Source: Ignavibacterium sp037440165 (GTDB taxonomy: Bacteria; Bacteroidota; Ignavibacteria; Ignavibacteriales; Ignavibacteriaceae). Taken from it: a stretch of 64,000 nt of DNA. Of the stretch, positions 53,210 to 62,149 are shown piece after piece. Both the position numbers and the translations under genes were made by a program. The notes below the pieces were generated by a model. That model ran no database searches, was not told where the DNA came from, and saw only the letters and a program-made list of their open reading frames with translations. The stretch covers positions 115,207 to 179,206 of the forward strand of contig NZ_JBBIUQ010000004.1 of assembly GCF_037440165.1 (NCBI RefSeq). Reading direction: 5' to 3'. Every line of letters starts with the position of its first letter. Position 1 is the first letter of the stretch.

Positions 53210-53234
53210 TTAGTCGGGAAAAATTCCCGACTAA
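53210..53234. terminator. perfect hairpin between acpP and fabF
   Basis: Arms TTAGTCGGGAA and TTCCCGACTAA around AAA form a perfect 11-base stem starting 4 bases after the acpP stop. It lacks a T-tract, so it may stabilise acpP mRNA or attenuate read-through into fabF rather than terminate fully. Confidence 0.65.
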
Positions 53235-53252
53235 ATCTCTAATCATTATTAT

Positions 53253-54500
53253 ATGAAGAAGAGACGAGTTGTTGTTACAGGTTTGGGAGCAATTACTCCC
53301 ATTGGTATTGGTGTAAAAGAATATTGGCAAGGATTGCTTGAAGGACGAAACGGTGTTGACCTTATTACACATTTCGATGCATCAAATTTTGATACAAAAT
53401 TTGCCGCTGAAGTAAAAAATTTTAATCCCGAAAATTATTTTGATAAAAAAAATCTCAAGCGGCTTGACCCTTTCACGCAATATGCACTTGTATCTGCTCA
53501 GGAAGCTGTTGAAGATTCCGGACTCAATCTTGAAAAGATTAACAAAGACAGAGTTGGAGTTATTTTTGGCAGCGGCATTGGTGGTCTGGAAGCGTTGAAG
53601 ACAGAACACTTCAAGTATTTTGAAACTAAAAATCCAAATGTAATCAGTCCATTTTTCATCCCGATGATCATTGCTGATTTGGCTGCCGGACAGATATCAA
53701 TAAAATATGGATTCAAAGGTCCGAACTATGCAACCACTTCAGCATGTGCAACATCATCACACGCAATTGCCGATGCTTTTATGCTGATTCAAAGAGCTAA
53801 TGCTGAAATTATGATTACAGGCGGAAGTGAAGCATCCATTTCAGAAATGGCAGTTAGTGGTTTCAATGCAATGAAAGCTCTCTCAACCTGGAATGACAGA
53901 TATAAAGAAGCATCAAGACCATTTGATAAAGATAGAAATGGTTTTGTCATGGGCGAAGGTGCCGGAACAATCATACTTGAAGAACTAAATCACGCATTAA
54001 GTCGTGGTGCAAAAATCTATGCTGAAATTTCCGGTATTGGATTAACTGGTGATGCATACCATATAACTGCTCCAGCTCCCGGTGGAGAAGGTGCTGTTAG
54101 ATCTATGCGTGAAGCAATTCAGGATGCCGGGTTAAATCCGGAAGATATCGACCACATAAATGCTCACGGAACTTCTACGCCATATAATGATGTAAACGAA
54201 ACTAGAGCCATCAAAACTGTCTTCGGCGAGCACGCTTACAATTTAGTTGTTAATTCAACTAAATCAATGACAGGTCATTTGCTTGGTGCGGCAGGTGGAA
54301 TTGAGGCAATTGCAACTGTGTTGGCAGTATATAATGATATTATTCCGCCGACAATTAATCTTACTAATCCGGATCCTGATTGCGATTTGAATTACTCAGC
54401 ACTAACGGCCACGAGAAAGACTGTGCATGCAGCAATCAGCAATACATTTGGTTTTGGTGGTCATAACGCATCACTGCTGTTTAAAAAATTTGAGGAATAG
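53253..54500 (+). CDS. fabF: 3-oxoacyl-ACP synthase II
   Basis: 415 residues. VVVTGLGAITPIG start; active-site Cys in TTSACATSSHAIADA (about 165), His in INAHGTSTPYND (about 306) and His in KSMTGHLLGAAGG (about 342). It elongates acyl-ACP. Two bases separate it from rnc. Confidence 0.97.
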   Translation: MKKRRVVVTGLGAITPIGIGVKEYWQGLLEGRNGVDLITHFDASNFDTKFAAEVKNFNPENYFDKKNLKRLDPFTQYALVSAQEAVEDSGLNLEKINKDRVGVIFGSGIGGLEALKTEHFKYFETKNPNVISPFFIPMIIADLAAGQISIKYGFKGPNYATTSACATSSHAIADAFMLIQRANAEIMITGGSEASISEMAVSGFNAMKALSTWNDRYKEASRPFDKDRNGFVMGEGAGTIILEELNHALSRGAKIYAEISGIGLTGDAYHITAPAPGGEGAVRSMREAIQDAGLNPEDIDHINAHGTSTPYNDVNETRAIKTVFGEHAYNLVVNSTKSMTGHLLGAAGGIEAIATVLAVYNDIIPPTINLTNPDPDCDLNYSALTATRKTVHAAISNTFGFGGHNASLLFKKFEE

Positions 54501-54502
54501 TC

Positions 54503-55282
54503 TTGATACGGATATTCACCCGCATTAAAAATATTTTCAGTAAGCGGGCTTCTCAAAAAAATAGAACAGAAAAAAAACTCCTCACAACTAAGCAATTCAC
54601 CGATCTTGAAAAAATTATTGGTTATCCTATTAAAGAACAATCTCATTATGTGCAGGCACTAATTCACCGTTCATTTCTTGAAGAGCTTGATGAGGATGAT
54701 GCATCAAATGAACGACTGGAATTTCTTGGTGATGCAGTTCTGAGTTTAATTACTGCAGAATATTTGTTTCATCTCTATCCTGATAAAGATGAAGGATTTT
54801 TAACCAAAGTAAGAGCAAAAATTGTCAACAGAAATTCTCTTGCAGAAAGTGCTGAGGATATTGGATTAGTAAAGTTTCTTCTGATGAATCAGAATCTTTC
54901 GAACACTTTTTCGCGTGGAGCTAAAACAGTATTATCAGACGCTTTTGAAGCACTTGTAGGAGCTTTATACCTTGATCACGGATTGGAAGCTTGTAGAGTT
55001 TTTATTCGCAAAGTGTTAATTGATCCGATTGTTGAAGCAGGAGAACATCTTGTTGATGAAAATTATAAAAGTCAGTTACTTGAATATGCTCAGGCAAATA
55101 AATTAGATTTGCCAAATTATAAAATTATTAAAGAAGAAGGTCCTCAGCACGAAAGAGTTTTTACAGTGCAGGTAACCGTTGGGAGCGATATTTATGGAAT
55201 CGGAAAAGGGAAAAACAAAAAATCTGCTGAACAAAATGCAGCTCAAATAGCCCTCGAGAAGATACAAGAATCACAAGCCTGA
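54503..55282 (+). CDS. rnc: ribonuclease III
   Basis: 259 residues. Start is a TTG at 54503 with GAGG 7 bases upstream; the first 30 residues are basic. The catalytic domain has ASNERLEFLGDAVLSLI and DAFEALVGALYLDHG with the metal acidic residues; the dsRNA-binding domain is at about 185-255 (YKSQLLEYAQANKLDLPNYKI, GKGKNKKSAEQNAAQIAL). It cuts double-stranded RNA in rRNA maturation and decay. It ends the fab operon, a common arrangement. Confidence 0.95.
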   Translation: MIRIFTRIKNIFSKRASQKNRTEKKLLTTKQFTDLEKIIGYPIKEQSHYVQALIHRSFLEELDEDDASNERLEFLGDAVLSLITAEYLFHLYPDKDEGFLTKVRAKIVNRNSLAESAEDIGLVKFLLMNQNLSNTFSRGAKTVLSDAFEALVGALYLDHGLEACRVFIRKVLIDPIVEAGEHLVDENYKSQLLEYAQANKLDLPNYKIIKEEGPQHERVFTVQVTVGSDIYGIGKGKNKKSAEQNAAQIALEKIQESQA

Positions 55283-55379
55283 ATTTATTACACTTAGATT
55301 AAGTCAGTTTGAACTATTATTTATTTAATTTTGTAGTAATAATTAAAAATTGTTAAACATTTTTATTTAGAGAATTCTT

Positions 55380-58280
55380 ATGAAACCTTTCGAACATCCT
55401 GATAAATTTGAATCAAGACACATTGGTCCTAATTTCGAAGAATTAAATGAGATGTCAATCGAGTGTGGTGCTAAATCAGTTGATGATTTAATCGATCAAA
55501 CTGTTCCCAAAAATATCCGGCTTAATAAACCATTGAATATTGATGAACCACTTTCTGAGTATGAATATCTTAAAAAACTTAAGCAGCTTGCTTCTAAAAA
55601 TAAAATATTCAAAACCTACATCGGGATGGGTTATTATCCTACCATTCTTCCTTCAGTTATTAGAAGAAATATACTTGAGAATCCAGGATGGTACACACAG
55701 TACACACCTTATCAGGCAGAAATTGCTCAGGGCAGACTTGAAGCATTGTTAAACTTTCAAACTGTAATTTCTGATTTAACTGCCTTGCCAATCGCCAATG
55801 CATCATTGCTTGATGAAGGGACTGCTGCTGCTGAAGCTATGATTATGTTTCATAATCTCAGAAAAAAAGATAAAATAAATTCGCACAAATTTTTTGTTTC
55901 AGATTTAATCTTTCCTCAAACGATTGATGTAATTAAAACCAGAGCAAAGCTTTTAGGAATCGAGCTTGTTATTGGCAATCATAACTCAATTAAACTCAAC
56001 AACGATTACTTCGCACTTATTGTTCAGTATCCTGCTGATTACGGAGAAGTGTACGATTATTCTGAATTCTTTAAGCAAGCTGATGAATTCGGAATTTATA
56101 AAATTGTTGCTGCAGATATTCTTAGCTTAACCCTTCTTACTCCACCGGGTGAATTCGGAGCTGATTGTGCAGTTGGTTCAACACAGCGCTTTGGTGTTCC
56201 AATGGGTTACGGTGGTCCTCACGCAGCTTATATGTCAACACGTGATGAATTTAAAAGGAATATTCCAGGCAGAATCATCGGTGTTTCAGTTGATGCTAAT
56301 GGCAACCGTGCTTTAAGAATGGCACTTCAAACAAGAGAACAGCATATCAAAAGAGAAAAAGCTACAAGCAATATTTGCACTGCACAGGTTCTGCTTGCAG
56401 TCATGGCTGGAATGTATGCTGTTTATCACGGTCCGAAAAGATTAAAAAAGATTGCTTCAAGAATTAATAATCTTACGAAGTTTCTGTCACAATCATTAAA
56501 GCAACTTAGTTATTCACAGATAAATCAAAATTATTTCGATACAATTACTCTGATGACTGATGAAAATCTGCAGAAGAAAATTCAGTCTCAAGCAATTAAG
56601 AAAGAAATTAATCTTCGTTACAATAAAGATTTTTCAATTGGAATTTCCTTATCAGAGGTTACTACATTCGAAGATGTTCTGGAGTTGATAGAAGTTTTCT
56701 CATCAGCTTTGAATAAAAGTTTTGAAGTAAAAAATGTAAATGAAGATGAATATGATTCATTCAATTCATTTCCTTCAAATCTCAGAAGAAAATCTGAATA
56801 TCTCACACATTCTGTTTTTAATTCTTATCATTCAGAAACTGAAATGATGAGATATATCAAACGGTTGGAGAGCAAAGATTTATCACTCGTCCATTCTATG
56901 ATTCCGCTCGGTTCCTGCACAATGAAATTAAATGCAGCAACTGAAATGCTTGGAGTTACTCTACCCGAATTTTCTGAACTGCATCCGTTTATTCCTGAAG
57001 ATCAGGCATTGGGTTATAAGGAATTGTTTACTGAATTGGAAAAAGACCTTGCTGAAATAACAGGATTCGAAGCAGTATCATTGCAGCCAAATTCCGGAGC
57101 GCAAGGTGAGTATTCAGGATTATCCGTTATTCGGGCTTATCTTGAAGATATCGGTCAGGGTCATCGAAATGTCACTCTGATTCCTTCATCTGCACACGGA
57201 ACCAATCCTGCAAGTGCAGTTATGGCTGGAATGAAGGTAGTCGTTGTTAATTGTGATGAAAAAGGAAATATAGATGTTGAAGATTTGAAGAAAAAAGCTG
57301 AAGCAAACAAAGATAATCTCGCAGCACTGATGGTAACTTATCCATCAACTCACGGAGTGTTCGAAGAATCAATAAAAGAGATTTGTGATATCATACATCA
57401 GTATGGCGCACAAGTTTATATGGATGGTGCAAATCTGAACGCTCAGGTTGGTCTCACAAGTCCCGCTGCTATAGGAGCAGATGTCTGTCATATTAATCTT
57501 CACAAGACTTTTTGTATCCCCCACGGTGGCGGTGGTCCAGGGATGGGTCCAATTGCAGTCGCAAAACATCTTGTGCCATTTTTACCAGGACACTCAGTTG
57601 TAAACATAAATAAAGAAAAATCTATTCATTCAGTTTCATCAGCGCCGTGGGGAAGTGCAGGCATTCTGATAATTTCTTATGCCTATATTAAAATGATGGG
57701 CAGTGTTGGACTTACAAATGCTACAAAAGCCGCAATCGTAAATGCAAATTACATTAAAGCAAAACTTGAGAAAATTTATCCGGCTCTATATTCTGGATTA
57801 AACGGAAGAGTAGGTCACGAACTGATTTTTGATATGCGTCAGTTCAAACATTCAGCACATATCGAAGTTGAAGACATTGCTAAGCGAATGATGGATTATG
57901 GATATCACGCTCCAACTGTTTCTTTTCCTGTTCCGGGAACTTTGATGGTTGAACCGACAGAAAGTGAATCGAAAGCTGAGCTTGACAGATTTTGTGAGAT
58001 GATGATCAACATCAGAGAAGAAATAAAAGAAATAGAAGATGGTAAAGCTGATCCGAGCAATAATGTTCTTAAAAATGCTCCGCATACACTTCAAATGCTT
58101 ATTTCAGATAACTGGAATTTCCCATACAGCAGAGAAAATGCTGCTTATCCATTGAAATGGACGAGACAGTATAAATTCTGGCCAAGTGTTGCAAGAGTTG
58201 ATAATGCTTACGGTGACAGAAATCTTGTTTGCAGTTGCATTCCAGTCTCTGAATATGCTGAAGCAAAATTAACTAACTAA
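55380..58280 (+). CDS. gcvP: glycine dehydrogenase (decarboxylating), P protein
   Basis: 966 residues, the full-length fused form of the glycine cleavage P protein. ESRHIGPNFEELNEM start, PYQAEIAQGRLEALLNFQT, LDEGTAAAEAM, SANICTAQ-type region TSNICTAQVLLAVMAGMY in the first half; SLVHSMIPLGSCTMKLNAATEM and the PLP-lysine motif HINLHKTFCIPHGGGGPGMGPI in the second. It decarboxylates glycine and loads the lipoyl H protein. The T, H and L partners are not in the window. No glycine riboswitch is visible upstream; a terminator follows. Confidence 0.97.
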   Translation: MKPFEHPDKFESRHIGPNFEELNEMSIECGAKSVDDLIDQTVPKNIRLNKPLNIDEPLSEYEYLKKLKQLASKNKIFKTYIGMGYYPTILPSVIRRNILENPGWYTQYTPYQAEIAQGRLEALLNFQTVISDLTALPIANASLLDEGTAAAEAMIMFHNLRKKDKINSHKFFVSDLIFPQTIDVIKTRAKLLGIELVIGNHNSIKLNNDYFALIVQYPADYGEVYDYSEFFKQADEFGIYKIVAADILSLTLLTPPGEFGADCAVGSTQRFGVPMGYGGPHAAYMSTRDEFKRNIPGRIIGVSVDANGNRALRMALQTREQHIKREKATSNICTAQVLLAVMAGMYAVYHGPKRLKKIASRINNLTKFLSQSLKQLSYSQINQNYFDTITLMTDENLQKKIQSQAIKKEINLRYNKDFSIGISLSEVTTFEDVLELIEVFSSALNKSFEVKNVNEDEYDSFNSFPSNLRRKSEYLTHSVFNSYHSETEMMRYIKRLESKDLSLVHSMIPLGSCTMKLNAATEMLGVTLPEFSELHPFIPEDQALGYKELFTELEKDLAEITGFEAVSLQPNSGAQGEYSGLSVIRAYLEDIGQGHRNVTLIPSSAHGTNPASAVMAGMKVVVVNCDEKGNIDVEDLKKKAEANKDNLAALMVTYPSTHGVFEESIKEICDIIHQYGAQVYMDGANLNAQVGLTSPAAIGADVCHINLHKTFCIPHGGGGPGMGPIAVAKHLVPFLPGHSVVNINKEKSIHSVSSAPWGSAGILIISYAYIKMMGSVGLTNATKAAIVNANYIKAKLEKIYPALYSGLNGRVGHELIFDMRQFKHSAHIEVEDIAKRMMDYGYHAPTVSFPVPGTLMVEPTESESKAELDRFCEMMINIREEIKEIEDGKADPSNNVLKNAPHTLQMLISDNWNFPYSRENAAYPLKWTRQYKFWPSVARVDNAYGDRNLVCSCIPVSEYAEAKLTN

Positions 58281-58288
58281 TAATTTTC

Positions 58289-58335
58289 AAGGCTGCTTTC
58301 GGGATTAGTTTATTTTTCGAAGCAGCCTATTTTTA
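58289..58335 (+). terminator. gcvP terminator
   Basis: GGCTGCTTTCG (58291-58301) pairs with CGAAGCAGCC (58318-58327) with one bulged T, followed by TATTTTTAT. It lies just after the gcvP stop codon. Confidence 0.85.
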
Positions 58336-58359
58336 TGTCAAAAATAAAAATTTATTTTT

Positions 58360-59697
58360 TTGAAAAATCTCTTTGTTAAATATTCAGTTTTAATTTTTTT
58401 AATACTTACTGGAATTTTATCTGCACAAATTCCTGATTCAATCAGTGTGAGTAAGCTCTATCCCTTCAGAGTTGATTCAATCTCGGTTATTGGAAATGAA
58501 CAAACCGAAGAATTTATCATAACAAGAGAACTGTCATTTAATGTTGGAGATACTTTATCTGCCGAAGTTGTTCAGTTTAATCGCGAAAGAATTTACAGCT
58601 TGGGACTGTTTGCACATGTTTATGTCTATCCGGTTGTTAGAAACTCCGTGAACATACTGGAAATCGTTGTTGAAGAAGGCTGGTATATTTATCCGGTTCC
58701 TTTTGTAACAGTAAAAGAAAAAGATTTTAAGAAATTATCATTCGGTATTTATCTTAAGATAAATAATTTTCGTGGAAGAAACGAAGAGATTAACGCCGTA
58801 ACTGCTTTCGGATATGATCCGGCTTATTCGCTTAATTATTATAATCCAAATTTGATTGGCAAAGAAGATTTCTTTCTAAGAACGGGATTTATTTATTCTG
58901 ATGTAAATAATAAAAGTCCTTCAGCAGAAATTTTATATGGAGAAAAATTCTCACAAAAATTTTTTCGAACTCATTTCTTAATTGGTAAAAGATTATCTCT
59001 GTTTCATAAACTTTATATTTCTGCAGCCTATAATTATTATGAAACTCCAAAGTTTATTTTCGGAATAAATGTCTCAGGAGAAAGAATTGATCGATTTCCT
59101 GAGCTGCAACTTGGGTATGAATTTGATTCACGGGATTTAATTCAATTTCCAAGAAATGGAATTTTTGCATCTGCTTCTTATGCCTTTAAAGGTTTAGGAC
59201 TTAACTCAATTAACTTCAATGTTGCAAGAATAGATTTTCGTGAATACAGAAAATTAATTGGTAATCTTTATTCAAAGTGGAGATTTACTGCACGATTCAC
59301 TCAAGGAAATGAAATTCCATTTCATGATTACTCAATTCTCGGAATTGATGAAAAAGTTCGTGGTTATTTCACAAGGAAAACAGAAGGTAATCATTTTTAT
59401 TTTACATCAGTAGAATTTTTCTATCCAATAATTGAAGAGCTAAATCTTGATTTTAATTTTGTTCCTATTATTCCTGAGCAGTTACTTAAATTCAGAATTG
59501 CACTTTACTCTCAGTTATTTGGTGATGCAGGAACAACTCAGTATAAAAATCAGCCGCTGAGCATAAATCGTTTTATCAGCGGTTATGGAGCTGGTTTAAC
59601 ACTTTTGGTACTTCCTTACAATATACTTAGAATTGAATACGCAATAGATAATTTTGGTAACCCAGAATGGATATTTGACCTTGGAGTTTCTTTCTAA
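58360..59697 (+). CDS. Omp85/TamA-like outer-membrane barrel with one POTRA
   Basis: 445 residues from a TTG start that opens a signal peptide (MKNLFVKYSVLIFLILTGILSAQ). About 33-110 is one POTRA domain (FRVDSISVIGNEQTEEFIITRELSFNVGDTLSAEVVQFNRERIYSLGLFAHVYV). The rest is a barrel of alternating strands that includes the Omp85 motif-like VRGYF (about 337-341) and ends in Phe. It is shorter than BamA, with one POTRA rather than five, so it is an accessory Omp85 protein, possibly for protein or lipid insertion. There is no clear ribosome binding site. Confidence 0.8.
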   Translation: MKNLFVKYSVLIFLILTGILSAQIPDSISVSKLYPFRVDSISVIGNEQTEEFIITRELSFNVGDTLSAEVVQFNRERIYSLGLFAHVYVYPVVRNSVNILEIVVEEGWYIYPVPFVTVKEKDFKKLSFGIYLKINNFRGRNEEINAVTAFGYDPAYSLNYYNPNLIGKEDFFLRTGFIYSDVNNKSPSAEILYGEKFSQKFFRTHFLIGKRLSLFHKLYISAAYNYYETPKFIFGINVSGERIDRFPELQLGYEFDSRDLIQFPRNGIFASASYAFKGLGLNSINFNVARIDFREYRKLIGNLYSKWRFTARFTQGNEIPFHDYSILGIDEKVRGYFTRKTEGNHFYFTSVEFFYPIIEELNLDFNFVPIIPEQLLKFRIALYSQLFGDAGTTQYKNQPLSINRFISGYGAGLTLLVLPYNILRIEYAIDNFGNPEWIFDLGVSF

Positions 59698-60373
59698 CAT
59701 AGAATTATTTTTCTCTGAAGAGATTACGGACAAAATAATTTCTTTGAGAGATGATGAATACATTCACTGTGTAAAAGTATTAAGATATAAGTCAGGCGAC
59801 AAAATTTTTGTTACTGATGGGAATGGTAAAATTTATCACTGCACAATTACAGAAATACATAAAAACTTTTTGGATGCCGAAATATTAATTTACACAGTTC
59901 AAAAGATTAAATTCCCTCACATACATTTTTGTATTCCACTTTTAAGAAATAAAGATCGGTTCAGATTTGCATTTGAGAAGTTGGCTGAACTTGGCATCTC
60001 GAGCATAATTATCTACAAAGCCGAAAGAGCTGTTAAGGAAAAATTTAATCTGGAGAAGTACAGAAAAATTGCGATTGAAACCATTAAGCAATCATTGCAG
60101 GCAAACCTGCCCGAAATTAAAGTAGTGCAATCAATTAATGAATTAAATTCTATGGAAGGCAATAAGCTTATTTTCGAACAAAATTCTGAAAAACGATTTG
60201 ATAAAAATCTCATTAATACTTCAGAAGCAAATTATTTTATTTTCGGTCCTGAAGGTGGTCTTAGTGAGAATGAAATTAATCTTTTGAGAGATGCTCAAAA
60301 GTTTTCTTTAGCAGAAAACCGGCTTAGAACTGAAACAGCAGTAATTAAAGCAGCATCGATATTAACACAATGA
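59681..60373 (+). CDS. rsmE: 16S rRNA (uracil1498-N3)-methyltransferase
   Basis: About 231 residues. The frame extends to 59654, but the TTG at 59681 (MEFLSNIELFFSEE) gives the normal family start; both overlap the Omp85 gene. HCVKVLRYKSGDKIFVTDGNGKIYHC is the N-terminal PUA-like domain; FHIHFCIPLLRNKDRFRFAFEKLAELGI-type and FIFGPEGGLSENEINLL followed by LAENRLRTETAVIKAASIL make the knotted SPOUT methyltransferase core. It methylates U1498 in the decoding site. Confidence 0.92.
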   Translation: MEFLSNIELFFSEEITDKIISLRDDEYIHCVKVLRYKSGDKIFVTDGNGKIYHCTITEIHKNFLDAEILIYTVQKIKFPHIHFCIPLLRNKDRFRFAFEKLAELGISSIIIYKAERAVKEKFNLEKYRKIAIETIKQSLQANLPEIKVVQSINELNSMEGNKLIFEQNSEKRFDKNLINTSEANYFIFGPEGGLSENEINLLRDAQKFSLAENRLRTETAVIKAASILTQ

Positions 60374-60798
60374 AAATTATAATTACATTATTCTTTTTTA
60401 TCACTCTGCTTATTCTTTCTTCCTGTGCTTCGAGTAAAAGATTTACTTCAGAAAAAGACAAGCAGATTGAAAATGAAGAAAATCTAAGCGAACTGAATCT
60501 TGAGTTGTTAGAACGGGGAATAGCTTCTTATTATGCTGATCAGTATCACGGAAAGAAAACAGCAAGCGGTGAAATTTATAATATGAATGATTTAACTGCT
60601 GCTCATCCAACTTTACCTTTTGGAGTATTACTACTTGTTAAAAATTTAAAGAATAACAGAACTGTAATAGTAAGAGTTAATGACCGAATGCCTGACTTCA
60701 AAGGCAGGGTAATTGATTTGTCTCTGGCAGCTGCTAAAAAGCTGGATATGATTTCGGATGGAATTGTCGAAGTTAAAATTTATAGATTGAAAAAATAA
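60370..60798 (+). CDS. RlpA-like septal lipoprotein
   Basis: 142 residues. The signal ends LLILSSCAS, a lipobox, so a lipoprotein. About 55-140 is the double-psi beta-barrel RlpA domain: GIASYYADQYHGKKTASGEIYNMNDLTAAHPTLPFG, VIVRVNDRMPDFKGRVIDLSLAAAKKL. The catalytic His and Asp positions (AAH, RVND) are conserved; the SPOR domain found in E. coli RlpA is absent. RlpA relatives are lytic transglycosylases on peptidoglycan. It overlaps rsmE by 4 bases. Confidence 0.9.
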   Translation: MKIIITLFFFITLLILSSCASSKRFTSEKDKQIENEENLSELNLELLERGIASYYADQYHGKKTASGEIYNMNDLTAAHPTLPFGVLLLVKNLKNNRTVIVRVNDRMPDFKGRVIDLSLAAAKKLDMISDGIVEVKIYRLKK

Positions 60799-60799
60799 A

Positions 60800-60822
60800 A
60801 AAGTCCCAATTACTGGGACTTT
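60800..60822. terminator. bidirectional terminator
   Basis: AAAGTCCCA-ATTAC-TGGGACTTT between convergent genes. The T-run is best on the minus strand, where it ends the small secreted-protein gene at 60827-61141; it also closes the rlpA-like transcript. Confidence 0.85.
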
Positions 60823-60826
60823 GCTG

Positions 60827-61141
60827 CTATAAAATTGATGAAACCAGTTTCCACCATTCGTTCTTTATAATGTCGTATTTCATTTTCTGTTTTTTATCAA
60901 GATAAGATTCTACTTTTCTCTGTGCTTCCTGCATTAACGGAGTCTTATCTTCTGCATTTTTTGATTTACTGATAAGCTCAGTCAATATTTTTTTAATAGA
61001 AGTTGTTTGGTCATCATCTAAAAGAACTTTTTGTTTCAATGTACTTACAATATTGCTGACGGATTCCTTATTTTCTTGTGCTTGTATATTTAATACTTGT
61101 AAAGTGATAACAAAAGAAAGAATTATTATTATATTTTTCAT
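60827..61141 (-). CDS. small secreted hypothetical protein
   Basis: 104 residues with signal peptide MKNIIIILSFVITLQVLNIQAQ. The mature part is helical: LDDDQTTSIKKILTELI and AQRKVESYLDKKQKMKYDIIKNEWW. The spacing of a Gln-rich 'DDQ...IKKIL ... LDKKQKxKY' pattern recalls Spy/CpxP-like periplasmic helical proteins, but I cannot assign it. AAGGAGAAAACAAC precedes the ATG. Confidence 0.65.
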   Translation of the reverse strand: MKNIIIILSFVITLQVLNIQAQENKESVSNIVSTLKQKVLLDDDQTTSIKKILTELISKSKNAEDKTPLMQEAQRKVESYLDKKQKMKYDIIKNEWWKLVSSIL

Positions 61142-61197
61142 TGTTGTTTTCTCCTTAATAATTGTTCAAAAATTATAAATTAAAATCGACAAAGCAA

Positions 61198-62124
61198 ATG
61201 CAATCATCGTTCCAGAATCTAAATCACTCTTTAGAGCAAAAAGCACTTGAAGAAATTAACAAATTAAAAAATCTGTTGCAAAAAGAAGGTTATTTAGTAG
61301 ACGAACCGACTAAAAAACAATACAACTATGAAGTTGATATTTCAAAAGGGAAGAACAGATTAAAACTTTTAGTTTATTTCGGTAAAAAGGGTTTGAAGAC
61401 TGTTCTTCAAGGAAATGTAAATTCAGAATTCTATAAACAAATAGATTCAGTGCTTAACTTTAAGTTTAATTTTCAGGATGATGAATTATCAGAACCTGAA
61501 GCTTATATTGGTTCAGATGAAAGTGGTAAGGGAGATTTTTTCGGCCCATTAGTCGTTGCCGCATTTGCATACAATAAGGAAGTAGGTAAAAATTTATCTG
61601 ACTTAAATATTCAAGACAGTAAAGAAATTTCCGATGATGAGATTAGGAAAATTTCTTTTGAATTTAATAAAAGGTATAAGGACAGAATTTCTGTGATTGA
61701 AATTCATCCGAAGAAATACAATGAGTTGTATGAAAAATTCAGAAACTTAAACTCAATTTTGATTTGGGCTCATTCAAAAGCAATTGAAGAGTTGCAAAAT
61801 AAATTTCATTACTCTCAAATTGTGATTGATAAATTTTGCTCAGAAGATTTAATTCGTGAAGAATTGAATAAGAAGTTAGCTGATTACGATTTAATGTTAA
61901 CTGAGAAAGCAGAAAGATTCAAAGGAGTTGCAATAGCTTCCATAATAGCAAGAAGCAAAATGCTATCGTGGTTCAAAAAGAAAAGCGCTGAATTGAAGAT
62001 TAATATACCTATGGGTGCATCTGATAAAGTTAATGATGTTGCAAGTCACATTAAGAATAAATGTGGAAACGATGTTTTAAGTGAATTAATTAAATTGCAC
62101 TTCAAAAATTTTAAGACTATATAA
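61198..62124 (+). CDS. rnhC: ribonuclease HIII
   Basis: 308 residues from the ATG at 61198; the frame is open to a TTG at 61162. About 5-90 is the TBP-like N-terminal domain of RNase HIII, which binds the hybrid. The catalytic domain has YIGSDESGKGDFFGPLVVAAF (D, E), IVIDKFCSED (D) and LTEKAERFKGVAIASIIARSKML (E), the DEDE set of HIII enzymes. It removes RNA from RNA-DNA hybrids. Most of the Bacteroidota use HII only, so both may be present. Confidence 0.93.
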   Translation: MQSSFQNLNHSLEQKALEEINKLKNLLQKEGYLVDEPTKKQYNYEVDISKGKNRLKLLVYFGKKGLKTVLQGNVNSEFYKQIDSVLNFKFNFQDDELSEPEAYIGSDESGKGDFFGPLVVAAFAYNKEVGKNLSDLNIQDSKEISDDEIRKISFEFNKRYKDRISVIEIHPKKYNELYEKFRNLNSILIWAHSKAIEELQNKFHYSQIVIDKFCSEDLIREELNKKLADYDLMLTEKAERFKGVAIASIIARSKMLSWFKKKSAELKINIPMGASDKVNDVASHIKNKCGNDVLSELIKLHFKNFKTI

Positions 62125-62149
62125 CTGTAAACAAAAGGATTAAGAAATA

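Noticed and set aside
55326..55333. TAATTTTG before gcvP as a promoter
   Set aside because: Matching TTTG is only 14 bases upstream; spacing does not fit.
55283..55379. Glycine riboswitch before gcvP
   Set aside because: Only 97 AT-rich bases with no aptamer-like stems.
58335..58379. Short leader ORF before the Omp85 gene
   Set aside because: 14 codons, no ribosome binding site and overlaps the terminator T-tract region.
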